From NCBI GenBank assembly GCA_037783545.1, contig JBBELK010000060.1, positions 4,216,001 to 4,280,000 of the forward strand: DNA of 64,000 bases. Reading direction: 5' to 3'. The DNA is from Henricia sp. BOLD:AAB3569. Lineage: Eukaryota; Echinodermata; Asteroidea; Spinulosida; Echinasteridae. The notes beneath the pieces are model-generated. The model was not told the DNA's origin and did not search any database. It saw only the letters and a list, made by a program, of their open reading frames with translations. Made by a program: the position numbers and the translations under genes. How positions within the stretch are numbered: the first letter of the stretch is position 1; each line of letters opens with the position of its first letter. Below, piece after piece: positions 1 to 11,742 of the stretch.

Positions 1-59
1 TTATTTTCATCTTTAGATTTCTTCTTGTAGCCCCTTACCCAGAGTTGCTTTAGCCTTGG

Positions 60-240
60 GGCGAACCTGCATTTAAAAAAATGGAAAGAAAACAGGCAAT
101 TTGCAATTGGAAGGGAAAAGGTTGGTGTAGGCCTAATCACTGCACTGCTTAACCGGATAAAGTTTACAAAACGTTGCTTTTTTACGATATCCTTGAAAAT
201 ATACGGATTGAGAAAGGTAATGAACAGATTTTTACCAATG
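60..240 (+). repeat. Repeat family A, partial copy
   Basis: Stretches such as aatcactgcactgctt and atatacggattgag recur at 26304-26749 (reversed), 34648-34996 (reversed), 38976-39293 and 55896-56633. Fuller copies run from TTAAAGGAG to CTCCTTTAA, which suggests a non-autonomous element with short terminal inverted repeats. This copy is degraded and ends just before the first aminopeptidase exon. Confidence 0.6.
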
Positions 241-267
241 ATGTTTATCGACATTTACACTCTTCAG

Positions 268-1115
268 ATCATATTGCTATTCGAGACTTCAGCGCAGGCG
301 CTATGGAGAACTGGGGTCTGATTACGTACAGAGACAGCCGCCTCCTCTACGGCTTGGAAGCCTCTGTACCTAAAACTTCCATAACATCCGTCATAACACA
401 CGAATTAGCTCACCAGGTAAATAATTATGCATTAATTTGTTCGCTGCCGAGATTAGTGTCAATGTCCAGATTGTTATCATTAACACCACCGACTTAGCGA
501 TATCCCACTGAGACATATGACATTGTTTCAACCCTGAAAAAATCACAACCAATCGTTAATAACGCACTTTAATTTTGATAAAAAATAAAATGATCTCTAT
601 GCTGTTTTCTCCTCTTAATTGGAAATACTGGTTATACATCTGTACTTTTTTTCGAAATCAACACTGAAAACATCACGGCATTTTTCTTCATCGAATCGCA
701 GACATTTTCGAGTTGATCTCAGATCGTAGCATGCCACCAAGTCTTGCATAATGCATTTCAGGTGCGTTACGCACTTGGAAGGAGTCATTTCTTAATTATG
801 GTTTCGGCTCCGTACAGTAATTTTGCATGGTACACTTTGCGTACAAACGTAAATATTATATTTGATATGACACCATGTGTACTTTCCTGTGTTCCTACAT
901 ATCGTCCGATTCCCCGAGACTCCCATGAAATTACGCATGTGCAAACAAAGCGTGGCGTCATTATGTCTTTGGTATATTACCCTTTCGTGTTTTTCTTTAA
1001 GTGGTTTGGCAACCTCGTAACCATGGAATGGTGGACAGATCTCTGGCTGAACGAAGGGTTTGCTACCTACATGCAGCACGTAGGCTTAAACCTCGTTCAC
1101 CCAGAAATTAAATGG
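268..1115 (+). other. Aminopeptidase active-site exons (GAMEN and HExxH-18-E)
   Basis: Exon 268-416 carries the substrate-anchoring GAMENWG motif and ends directly after HELAHQ. Exon 1002-1115 starts with WFGN and supplies NEGF, whose Glu is the third zinc ligand. The 585-bp intron therefore interrupts the catalytic signature between HELAHQ and WFGN. Donor gtaaat at 417 and acceptor ttctttaag ending at 1001 are clear. No coding signal is visible in the intron. Confidence 0.92.
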
Positions 1116-4100
1116 GTGAGTACGAGTTGACATTTATTTGTTTCCTCAATGTTTTAACCTATTAATTTTCTGTAACGTAAAATCACATTATTTTGACAGC
1201 AGTAGTGGCTGAGAAAATCTGGCATTTTTTTTTTATTGTAAGCTATATGAGACACAGAGGGAAGCATCAAGGTGAAATACATACAGTTTTAGAAATACGC
1301 CAATACTAATAGTATTTTTTTGTAATGCGCCAATTTTTAGTAAATTACGAAACTCAGACGAGACATATTTTGGTTTTGCACCTATCGATCGATGCATTCT
1401 GGGCCAGATTTGCACCAAACCAACCATCCAATGGCATGTGCGATATTCGGTTTGCTTGGTACAAAGCGCAAAAGATGGCTGTACCCCGTATGGTCGTTCT
1501 ACACATGCGCATTTCTAACTCCAAATTGGTGTATTCGGGTAAAAAAACAATCAAGACACTTTTATCGCATACCTAAGGTACACCGACTAACAAGAACATC
1601 ATTTCACTCATTTCTACCCATTCACGTACCTTGAAAATCAAGGTACAGCAATATTCCTATGTATTATTTAAAACATTTCTTTATTTTTTTGCAGTCGCAG
1701 AACTTCTACATTGACACAATGGATCGAGCACTCTTGGCGGACAGTCTGGGTTCCGCGCCAGCGATTCGAGAGCCTGTCTATGCTACAAACAAAGACATCA
1801 GTGCCAAATTCTCTACAATATCATATCAAAAGGTGGGAACAAGTCTCAATATTTAGTTCTATTACTACCGACAGCGTACACCCAAGTTAACTAGGATGAT
1901 AATATTGTGAGGTTGCAGTCCTTTCATCGCACGTCGCATCATTTACAATACTGCAGTGCAGCCCGCACGCAGTATACTCTGTAATGGCTGGTGTCCGGCC
2001 GTATGCAGCATCGCCACTCACAGTCCACCCACCTATCGAAAAAGCCACCGTGTATGTTACTTGTTGCCAACGGTAGACAACCCTTTTGTGTTTCATGAAT
2101 CGATATTTAAAACAGCTACTGCTATACCTTTTAACGCTTGTTTGGGAACAGAAAGGCATACCAGAATCCTTCCCGTATAATCTCAATAAGTAAAGAAAAG
2201 CGCTATAGACCTGTAGGGCAATGTGTCTTTCCACTGATTTTATGGTATATTTGGTATGTAGATACATTAGATTTTGGTCAACGCGAATCGATGACGTAGC
2301 CTGCCGATTCTGCACTTCCTCTGTAAATACTCCTGTTAATTCGTTTTTTTCAGGGAGGATCGATTCTTTGGATGATGGAGCATTTCCTTACTCTGGATGT
2401 GTTCAACCGAGGTGTACAAAACTACCTAAAGGAACGCGCTTACAAAAACGCTAATGCTGAACACCTCTGGCAGAAACTGACGGAAGTAAGAAAGTATTCT
2501 AAAAAAACTTTGAAATAGTTGTTTCTCTATAGGCCTAATAATAATAATAATAATTACATTTATATAGCGCGCATTCCATATAAATATATTCATGTGCGCT
2601 GCACATTTTAAAAACAAAACTAATTACATCATCGTTACTTAATTAAGATTAAAAATCATAAATCAAAGGCAAGTTTAAAAATATACGTTTTAACTTCGGT
2701 TTTGAACTTCTCAAGACTCCTAAGATTTCTGATGTGACCTGGAAGTTTGGACCATAGTTTAGGGGCAGCGGTCTGAAAAGCACAATCGCCTATAATGAAA
2801 CTTTACATTTAACATTCCCCGGAGTCAGTAACACACTATTCATTGAACGAAGACTATATCTGTTTTGAAGAACAACAGACACCTGGGCCCAATTTCATAG
2901 AGGTGTTTAAGCACAAAAATTTGCTTAAGCACAAAAAACACTTGCCTAGTAGAGAGCGTTACCAGTGAAATCCTCATGTGATAGAAGTAGCATATGACCA
3001 GTGTTAGAGGACTGTTTCATTACCATGACAATCTCATGAAATTTTTGCCGGTAACCTCATTTTATCAAGCAAAGTTTTTCATGCTTAAGCAATTGTTCAT
3101 GCTTAAGCAGCTCTATGAAATTGGCCCCAGGTCACAAAGATACCCTGGAGCTGTTCCGCTTAAACATTTAAATGTTAAAATCAAGATTTTAAACTGAATA
3201 CGATAGACAACCGGTAACCAATGAAGGGATTGAAGAACTGGCATAATGTGACATGTACGTGGTGATCCGGTTACAAGTCGAGCTGCAATATTTTGAATTC
3301 TTTGTAATTTACCAATGTGTGTACTGGAAATACCATACAGTAAGCTATTACAGTAATGTAGCTCATGTCGTTCTATATTATTTTAGTATATTCTGGTACT
3401 GATATCAGTTCCATGATTTACCATGCACTATACATATCCGTTCCACAAATGAACTCAAATCTGCTGAGTCAACTAAGTTATTCGAATGGAGAAAAGGGTT
3501 ATAGGACGCCTCTGGTTTTTTTTGCACGCTCTTTTGTGCATTTCTTCGAGAGTATACCATTGAATCTTTCAACAAGTCCATTGCAAGACGGGTTATATGT
3601 ACTATTGTAAAGTCATTAGGACTTGTGCAGAATAAATTGTTGGTTAAAGTACGTGACGTTTCAAAATACGCTAGGAAATGAACAGTACTTTTCAGGCCGT
3701 TTGCAAAAAAAACCAATAGAGTAAATTTCAAAAAATACCCGACCATAATAATTCATTGTCGGACACATTACTGATCGATAATAATTCGAGGCGATTTATA
3801 GTGCGCCTCTGGGTTTTCTGAGCAAGTTATTCTGTTCATTTCATTGAGAGTGACATTGAATCTTTCAGTCAGTCCATTGCATGATGGATTATGTGTACTA
3901 GTGGTCATTGGGCATGAGGATAAATAATGGTTCGCATATTGTGTAGATTGTCTCATCCCCATGCAAACGCTGCAGTCTTTGCGATGGTTTCTATTGGGGT
4001 AATTGCCATCGCCAAAGCGATTTGTTCTCATTTATTTTCACAAAATGTCTAAAGGGTTAGATCGATCTTCCATTGTCAGAGCAGTTATTTGGCCAGATTG

Positions 4101-7100
4101 CAGTGTTCTGATTTGTGCACAAAGGACTATTTGTGACTATTATAATTTCCCTGGTGGCTTTTTCTGTATATTCTCCTTAGCCAAAATATTATGTCGTGCA
4201 CTTTAATAATCACCCACGAACAATGGGTGCATAGAGATCTTTTGATGGTATTGATTAGGTTTGGGCTAGAATCAGGATTAATAATCCATTGCCATGTGTG
4301 TAAAAGCTGATTTTTTTCCCAGGCTGATCTAGATGTTGGTAACCACGACGTTAAGCAAATCATGGATACGTGGACTCTGCAGCGCGGGTACCCGCTGGTG
4401 ACCATGACGAGGTCTGAGAACGGGAGGCAAATCGAGGCTACCCAGAAGATATTCCTGCAGCTTGACAAAACGCTTAAAAAAGATGAATTCGGAAACCTCG
4501 GGTAAGGAAAATGGGCTGAAAGTTTTTTTAATAAGTGGTCACTATTAATGTAACTTCAAACATACACAATAAATTGCTTTACCAAAAAACGCGATAAAAC
4601 ACTGATAAATTCAGAGTTATTCTTCTTCATTCAGGTATAAGTGGTACATCCCACTTACGTACGTGTATAAATCGGGACCTCCGGACCAGTACGACAACCC
4701 TCAAAACGTGTGGATGATTCCAACGACGGAAAACAGTAAGTATTGTTTCTGTCTTCATTTTGTTGTTTCCGACTGGTATGATTTAAAGGCAGTATATATA
4801 CATGATTGGTATCTCGAAAATCAGAAATGTTCACAGATTTACGCCTAACTTACGCAATATAAACATGATGACCGTAGAAAACCTCCCCTGAAATTGTTTT
4901 GTCTAAAGTGCCATAGTCTTTGAGATATGAGTAAAACAATTAGTTTTCGTCTCATGAGACGAAAATTCAATTCGCCCCAAAACCATTTCGCCCAAGTGCC
5001 ATTTCACCCCCAAACCACTTCGCTTGAGTGCCATTTCGCCCCAAATCACTTCGTCCAAACACTACATCGCCTAAATGCCACTTTTGAGAAAACGGTAAAA
5101 AAAGGGTTTCGCCCCAAACCACTTTGCCCTGAACCATTTCGCCCTAAACCACGGTTTTTGGGCGAAACGGTAGTCTTTGGCAGTAGCGCTGGCGCGCCCG
5201 TTAATGTTCAACCTAACTTAATGTTAAACATGAAGACCACCGACTCTTAAGTGTTTTTGCAAGCGGCACCAAAACTCAAAATGATATATTTTGAATACAG
5301 CGATAGGTATACTTTTGGGTTGTCCATTTTCGGCTTCCATGAGGCACACTCCCATATTGGCGTTCCGTTTTTACGCTTCTTTTACGATGTTAAATAGGTG
5401 TTCCTCGTGTGATAATGACGTCACTGTTGAAATGTGTCATTTGCTATATGGAGGTACCAACAGTTTGGTTCCTTGAGGCTCTCATAAAAATAAAACTCCA
5501 CATGTAAACACAGAGTGACATCATTTTCTCTCAGATCTGTTCATATTGTACATGTAGGCCTACATGGTGCTTCAGAGGCGCATTTCAATCTTCCAGTTAG
5601 CCAAAAAGCCAGTTTTCCTATGGTTTCGGGTTTATTTATTGTTTTATTTTCTCAAGCAACCATAACGCTCCCGGATACCGTGCCTGCTGATGACTGGTAC
5701 TTGGCCAACGCAAAGGTGACTGGTTTCTATCGCGTTAACTACGATGATGACAACTGGCAACGTCTCTTAAAACAGGCAGATGAGGACCCGAATGTAAGGC
5801 ATAATATCATTTATTTCATTGCCTACCAAGTAACTCTATAAACTAGACTTATCTAATAAAACGAAATAGGTTATCGTGCCAATCCGGAATAAACAAATAC
5901 TCATATGCTGTCTCACGATGTTGTCAGCGTTTCGAAGGTAAAGCTGATGCAGGCCTTCAACAGGCGACGGTGTATACAGTTCGGTGTCTCCTTCTTCGTA
6001 CACCGTTCATGTCTACGTATCATCTTTAGGGTAGTGCGCCCATGTAACATACATAAAAGGAAATATACTTATTTATTGGGTAAACGTTTCAAATAAAGTA
6101 GTAATTTTATACTACATTTCAGATACCACAAATTTGTCTGTATATTTCTGTTTCAAGCATTATAGATGGATAATTGTCTCATAGTGTTCACCAACGATAT
6201 CAACTCTTCCACTCCATTAGTTAATGCACAAGATAGACTTGACTATTTAAATATTTTAAAATTATTCGAACTTTATTATAGAACTGCCGAATAATGGGAA
6301 TGGGTGCGATATTACCAAAGTTAATAATAAATTTTCTATACAGCAACAAGATAGAAACGACGCTTATAAACGACAGGACCACTGTGTCCATTTGTACCAC
6401 AATATTGTATCCGCAGATGGGACCATATGTCCGCACCAATGTGTCCAAAAAACATTATATCCACACCAAAATGTCTGCTTGTACCACTATGTATGCACCA
6501 TTTTGTACGAAAAAAGTTGTTTACTCCACTCTATTCAATCCGGGAAAAAAACACTATTGTGTCCAAAAAACCATCTGCGGTCACAATGCTTTAAACGCAC
6601 ACAATTATGGTCCTGTACAGACGCTTCTTTTTACTTCGGTATAGGCCTTTAGCGAGGAGAATAAAATCGGTCTTCTGTACGACAGTAAAAACCTTGCCGA
6701 TGCAGACATTATCGACATCAGCATCTACCAGGGGTTTGTCAAGGCCTTTGCCAACAACACGTCGCTTGTTCAGGACGCCGTACATCGCACGCTATCCTAC
6801 GCAGTGAAAATGCTAACGCCAAGATATCAACGTATCCAACGCCGTGCCAACTCTGATGCGATTCAGGTAGTCTAGTCTTATCTAGTAAATTCTAACAGAT
6901 CAGTAGTCCATTTCAAAGTAAACTCCTCAAAAAGGTTCGGAAACTCAAGTTTGACTTAAAGATAGTAGGCCTATACATGATTGGTAAACTGTTACAAATA
7001 GTTTTATCCTCCTGTGTGATTGAAGATATGCATGATTAAAACCAACCAGAGCAAAAAACAGCTCCGAACTTCATCTAACTTTTGAGAAAACAGTCAAAAA

Positions 7101-10100
7101 AGGATTTGCAGTCATTTCGCCCCAAAACCACTTCGCCTTGAACCATTTCGCCCAGAACCACGGCCTGTACACGAAGTGGTTTTGGGGCGAAGTAACATTT
7201 GGGTCGAAATGGCACTTGGGCGAAATAATTTTGGGGCGAATTTAATTTTCGTCTCATAAGACAAAAACTAATTGTTTTACTCATTTATCAAAGACTATAA
7301 TAGCACTTTAGACAAAACCATTTCAGGGGAAGTTTTCTACGGTCATCATGTTTATTTCTCTTTACACAAGACACAGTATGAAAGTAAGTTAGTCAGCTAT
7401 ATTAATCCAGACACAACATAATAGCATTTGTACCGAGTTTAGACAATCCGCAATAATTATGTCAAGATGAACATGCACCAATAAAAATTCAGAGTCAGAG
7501 GATGACAAATAATTTATCGTCTAAACAATTATGGGTTGTGTAATCCAAACCATTTTACTATCTTTCAGACGTACATGCAACGTTTGGTGGATCCAATGTA
7601 TGCGGAGTTTGGTTGGGATCAAGGCTTCATTCCATACATTTCTACGAGGTATATTTGTTTGATCTACTGCATTTTCTGGCGCGTAAATGAACTCCTTCAA
7701 ACTACTCCCCCACAAGTAGTTGCTGCTGAGAAAAAAACATGCAAAAAGAATATGTTGTCAGACTTTAAATGGCCACTGTAGTGTGAGTGCTACTACTTTC
7801 TTTTAGTCGTGAACTAGCTGTCGAATTAAGTTTAGAAGATTGACGTTTGTAGAAACAGGTCCATCCTGCTAGAGAGGCTTTCACAGTGCAAGTTAGCCTT
7901 CTTTAGTATCTCACAAACTAACATATTTTATATGTAAACAAGTTTTTACATCTACGCTTCCTAATGTGGAAAATTTTAAAAAGGTTTTGTTTTTATGAGG
8001 AAGCTTTGTTGGATTAAGGCCAGATTAATGCAACGAAAAACAAAACATAGAATTAGAGGCTAGATAATCCCTTGGATGTTTTACACACAACAGGGGAACA
8101 ATGGAAGGGGGGAGTCACTCGGTCTCATATCTTGCACCAAATGCAGGTGCAGGTTTCATGAAAATTTCAACTATAGGGATCATATGCGTCGATACGACGA
8201 GAGTGATCTTTAACAGTTCGTAACAAATATATGTCTCTCTTTTCAGTGATCAAGAATGGACAAAAAGTCAAACTGATATTACATCCATATCTTGTCAATA
8301 CAATCACCCGCACTGTGTTGCCAAGGCTGCCGGTATGTTTAAAGAGTATGTGGACGATCCAGGAATTAACAAGTGAGTACAAATCTTCAAATTAAATATT
8401 GCGCAAACGACACTGCGTCCGGCCGTGTGTATAATTCGTTGTACGGTTTAGGCGAATTTTGTACAGAGGGAAACTCTGCGTAAAATCTTTGTTATACCTT
8501 ACTTGCTGCTTGGATTTTTAAAAAAGATCCACTGAGGAACAGTAGATACTCCTATTTGGTAACAAATGCATCATTCAACCGACAGCAATTAACATGGTAT
8601 TTTTCATTTCTATGTTCCTTATTTGGAAAACAAAAAAGAAACAGACTTTTACTCGATTTACTTAATTAAGGGATAAAGAAATAAAGAAAAAAAAAAAAAA
8701 ATGAGGTAAAGAAATAAAAGAATTTTTTTGAAAATAAATGCTAAATTTAGGCCATATTCTTGACAGTTTAGTTATAAAAGAAATTGAGGAAAACACTGGG
8801 CCATAATTAGTCGTTTTGTTACTTAATTGGTCCGCGTCCAAAATATCTGGCTTGAAATTACTACACACGAGTCATTAGTAACTGTCACAAACGTGTATCT
8901 GCTTACGATTGGGAAAACACGGTCTAAACATTCTTTGAATAGTAAAAAAGGTTATCCTGCCCTGATATTTTTTTTTGTAGAATCCCCAAGAACTTCAGAA
9001 AAGTAGTATACTGCAATGGAATTCGCTTTGGCGGGCCTTCAGTATGGGATTTTGCATGGCGACAACTACAGGAGAGTAATGATCGATGGGAACGATGTCG
9101 GTGGCTTAGCGCCCTCACGTGTTCAAAGGATGCATCACTTCTTCAAAGGTATTAAAGTGCTAAAATGAGAAATTAACTCACGATGAATATTATTTTGCGT
9201 TATAGGAAAATATCATGTTTTATCCTTTAAAATCTCTTAGAAAAATTAGGACGCTGCTTGGGTCACACACTTTGGAAAACAGCAGTGAGCTTTGTGAAAG
9301 AAAATTTTCGACTCGCATTTTCACGTTATTGGCTAAAAACGGAAATGTAAATTAAAAAACCCAACAACCAACAAAATGTCAAAAATGGGATGTTTTCAAA
9401 GGCTCTCACTATCTACTGAAGTACTTACATGATGTCCGGGGCCTTTGCGCAAACAAAAAACGTGCCACTACTCTGTTTGGTCAACTTGAATACTTCCCAA
9501 AACATTTTTCGGGCCCTGTACTGATCAACAGTAACTGTTCCAATGGTGGAAAAGTAGACGCGAGTTACTATAGAGGACGCCCTCGGGTTTTCTGAGTGCG
9601 GTCTTTTGTGCGTTTCTCTGAGGAACCGTTTAACCTTTCAACATATCCATTGCATCACGGGTTATGTGGTCAGTGGGCACGAGGCATACGTATATAATTG
9701 CTCGCGTACATGTATACGTTGTACTTAATTACTGAAAATGGCATTATCGTTTTGTGTATTTTTGTATAGCTATCTGCAGAAGTATACCGAGGAAACAGCA
9801 TTTTCCGATAGGCTTAATGCTCAGATAGTACTCCAGAGTATGGTCGACAATCCCGATGGAATTGAAGTTGTATGGGATTTTCTTCGTGAAGAGTGGAAAC
9901 AAGTTAAAGAAATGTAAGAGAAATGTTGTTCAACGAATTGTACGGGTCCCTTGGTGCATGTAAATCGGGCCATTCACTGTACGATTTTTGCCACGAATTT
10001 CCTACGAATTGGTACGATTATCGGAGACTGTCTATAGACGCTACACATAATCGTACCCAATCGTAGCTAATTCGTGGCAAAAATCGCACAGTGGGAGGCC

Positions 10101-11318
10101 CGCTTTAAGCGGGCCTCCCACTGTGCGATTTTTGCCACGAATTAGGTACGATTAGCTACGATTTGGTACGATTGTGTATATACTCTACACACAATCGTAT
10201 TTAATCGTAGCTAATCGTAGGAATTTCGTAGAGTGGGAGGCCTGCTTTAGTTATAGCAAGTTACACTGGTCCAGTTCGTATTCGATATCGTAGTTGCGAC
10301 GTTATTGTCAATGGTTCACGAGCACGTTGTGCATCCGTTGTTTGCGTACGGGCATTGTACCATCATATTCTCCTAGATGAAATTATTGTTGACTTTCACT
10401 GCTATATGTCAAAGGGCTGATAAAAGGGTTTCTGAAAATCTATTTTCTGCCTAAAACTGGTGATATATCGCTTAAATGTCGTCTTGTGGTTGTAATTTTT
10501 CAAGTAATCTTTCTTGGAAATGACAACACGCCATATGGGTGATTCCATAAATTGGGGCCTCAATGTGTAGAATGTACTTTCATGGTGAATTGTCATGTTA
10601 CTTTAGTCCACGTTATTTTTTAATTTGTTTGCTTGTGTCACCAACATCAATTCTCATTGTCCTAATTCTGATTAAAAAGAGGATAAAATTATCACTTTTA
10701 GGGTTTTTTCTTTTGACAACGGCTTTGAGGGGCTGTTATTACAAATATGGCATTTTATCGAAAGCAACTGATCACAAAAGGAATGTGCAAATTTGTGCGA
10801 GCATTAAGTTCTTAAATTTGTATTTTTCTAAACACAGGTTTAAAGGAAATCACCGGCTACTGCGAGATATTTTCCAGGCAGTGGCATCACATTTCAACAC
10901 TGAAGAACATCTTCAAGAGGTATGAAATGGCTTTCATTTCGGATATCTGCCTTCTATTCGGGTGTATATCCACGACGTTCGGGAGCAAGTCAGTTTTCCC
11001 ACCAGAAATTACATTAAAAAGTGATGGTGAAAAATATGCATGGGCCTTGTCGACTTGAGCATTCAGACAAACCATGCGGTAAAAATGTTTTAACGCCACA
11101 AGTAGAGCAGGAAAATTGTGACCAATACAACTTGACATTTTCCTCCTTGAAATGTTCCTTGTTTCCAGCTGCTTGACTTTGGGAGGAACAACAATGTCGA
11201 CACTTTGCAATATACATACGACGAAGCGGTGACCTCCACTGAGGTCAATATCAGATGGATGAGGAACAACGCAGCTAAAATGCAGGAATGGTTTGCGACC
11301 CAAGTTCAAATTCAGTAA
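268..11318 (+). CDS. ANPEP: Aminopeptidase N-like M1 zinc metallopeptidase, 3' part (14 exons)
   Basis: Exons: 268-416, 1002-1115, 1695-1832, 2354-2485, 4323-4501, 4635-4735, 5657-5793, 6645-6866, 7569-7648, 8247-8372, 8981-9148, 9770-9913, 10838-10919, 11169-11318. Phase is continuous across all of them and gives 639 residues plus TAA. Visible in the fragment: GAMEN (residues 11-15), the zinc motif HELAH (45-49) with its third ligand Glu at NEGF (68), exactly 18 residues later and split over an intron, and the catalytic Tyr in ISYQK (132). An ERAP1_C-like helical domain follows, with the family signatures ISC..NHPHC, YCNGI and WDFAW. The family is usually a type II ectoenzyme that removes N-terminal residues from peptides at the cell surface. 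The cytoplasmic tail, membrane anchor and N-terminal beta domain lie left of the window. The active site looks intact. Other M1 members (ENPEP, ERAP, LNPEP) are possible, but the C-terminal half reads most like ANPEP. Confidence 0.93.
2525..3360 (-). mobile_element. CR1/L2-type LINE relic, 3' end with (TTA)n tail
   Basis: Read on the minus strand, the DNA encodes the conserved end of a non-LTR reverse transcriptase. It gives [24 protein letters not shown] and LQSLHWLPV, then after an interruption [13 protein letters not shown] and a [14 protein letters not shown]-type ending. A cgcgctatataaatg 3' motif and an ATT-rich microsatellite tail follow at 2537-2554, as in this LINE class. At least one frameshift (near 2800) and a 244-bp insertion (2885-3128) make it dead. 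It lies in aminopeptidase intron 2486-4322, antisense to the gene. Confidence 0.82.
2885..3128. mobile_element. Foldback MITE inside the LINE relic
   Basis: The ends are inverted copies: GGGCCCAATTTCATAGAG on the left and its near complement ending in GGCCCC on the right, followed inward by TTAAGC-rich arms. The LINE reading frame stops at its left edge and resumes at its right edge. Related ends occur at 18818-18995, 21831-22047 and 31138-31387. Confidence 0.75.
3480..3610 (-). pseudogene. Gypsy-type integrase scrap, copy 1
   Basis: The minus strand reads [13 protein letters not shown], the end of the integrase core of LTR retrotransposons (usually YHP..NG.VERFN). The frame then shifts. Only about 130 bp are recognisable, and no LTR or protease/RT part is visible nearby. 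It lies in aminopeptidase intron 2486-4322. Confidence 0.55.
3780..3950 (-). pseudogene. Gypsy-type integrase scrap, copy 2
   Basis: Minus-strand reading gives [18 protein letters not shown], then ENPEAHY. The same integrase segment appears at 3480-3610 and 9560-9700, each time cut to nearly the same short piece. It is not functional. Confidence 0.58.
4800..5175 (+). repeat. ATGATTGGTA-ended element with GCCC-rich tandem core, copy 1
   Basis: The element starts with acatgattggtatctcg and carries a core of about 12-bp units such as ttcgccccaaaaccac. Other copies are at 6975-7390 (reversed) and 15460-15965. The core stays open in some frames and makes a spurious ORF. It lies in aminopeptidase intron 4736-5656. 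Confidence 0.68.
6380..6600 (+). repeat. Degenerate tandem repeat of ccac..tgtcc units
   Basis: Units of roughly 20-25 bp containing ccacaatgtgtcc or accaatgtgtcc recur irregularly in the intron before aminopeptidase exon 6645-6866. The ORFs over this stretch are by-products of the repeats. Confidence 0.45.
6905..6960. repeat. Solo terminal repeat of the 495-bp TA-flanked family
   Basis: The sequence from aaactcctcaaaaaggttcg through caagtttgact matches the terminal inverted repeats of the elements at 16375-16870 and 56023-56517. Only one end is present. Confidence 0.55.
6975..7390 (-). repeat. ATGATTGGTA-ended element, copy 2 (reversed)
   Basis: It has the same landmarks as copy 1 in reverse: tcataagacaaaaac near 7253, the agcaaaaaacagctccg segment near 7050, and gcgaaatggcacttggg core units. 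It lies in aminopeptidase intron 6867-7568. Confidence 0.65.
9560..9700 (-). pseudogene. Gypsy-type integrase scrap, copy 3
   Basis: Minus-strand DNA aligns with the scraps at 3480-3610 and 3780-3950 (NP..CNG.VERLNG then EN PRAS) but has frame changes and stops. It lies in aminopeptidase intron 9149-9769. Confidence 0.48.
9966..10250. mobile_element. Two adjacent foldback elements (cgatttttgccacgaat type)
   Basis: Each half is an inverted repeat with arms around gtacgatttttgccacg. They meet at a perfect palindrome at 10091-10121 (GTGGGAGGCCCGC, TTTAA, then its complement). A related fragment occurs at 25335-25385. The pair sits in aminopeptidase intron 9914-10837, and nothing coding is seen there. 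Confidence 0.7.
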
Positions 11319-11736
11319 CACTTTGTAGATTTGATGTTAAGACCTGTACGCCAGTGTGTGGGCAGACAAACTGTGACACGATTCGTTTCAAGATAAACAT
11401 CACATTTTCTTTATTATATAAATGATACACTACCCTGTTAGGCCTCTGTTAGTTTACGAAGAATATAAAAGAACAAATACACACTTATAAGTTAGTATAT
11501 TCGCTGTAAAATTAGTGGTCCGAGTTCCGCAACGACAGATAAGTTGTTACATTCTCAAGTTGCATCCCATGTGTGCAAATCCGTTATCGGTGTCCTAATG
11601 ATTAAGGAAACCGAGGTTACATATTACTCTGAAACATGTGAAGTTAAGAAATATAATACTATATGACATTATATACTTTTAAACAAAAGGAAATGTGCCA
11701 AGGTTTTGCATAGAGCAAACATTTGAAGCAACGTAA

Positions 11737-11742
11737 AATAAA
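11737..11742 (+). terminator. Candidate polyadenylation signal of the aminopeptidase gene
   Basis: An AATAAA hexamer lies about 420 bp after the stop codon in AT-rich sequence. It fits a 3' UTR end, but no transcript evidence is available and other AT-rich sites nearby could serve. Confidence 0.35.

Noticed and set aside
4927-5250. ORF with FAPNHF/FRPK repeats
   Set aside because: It is the tandem core of a dispersed element present three times in both orientations; no conserved protein.
6294-6652. Cys/His-rich ORFs before aminopeptidase exon 6645
   Set aside because: They come from degenerate tandem repeats in the intron; only the segment from 6645 matches the M1 family.
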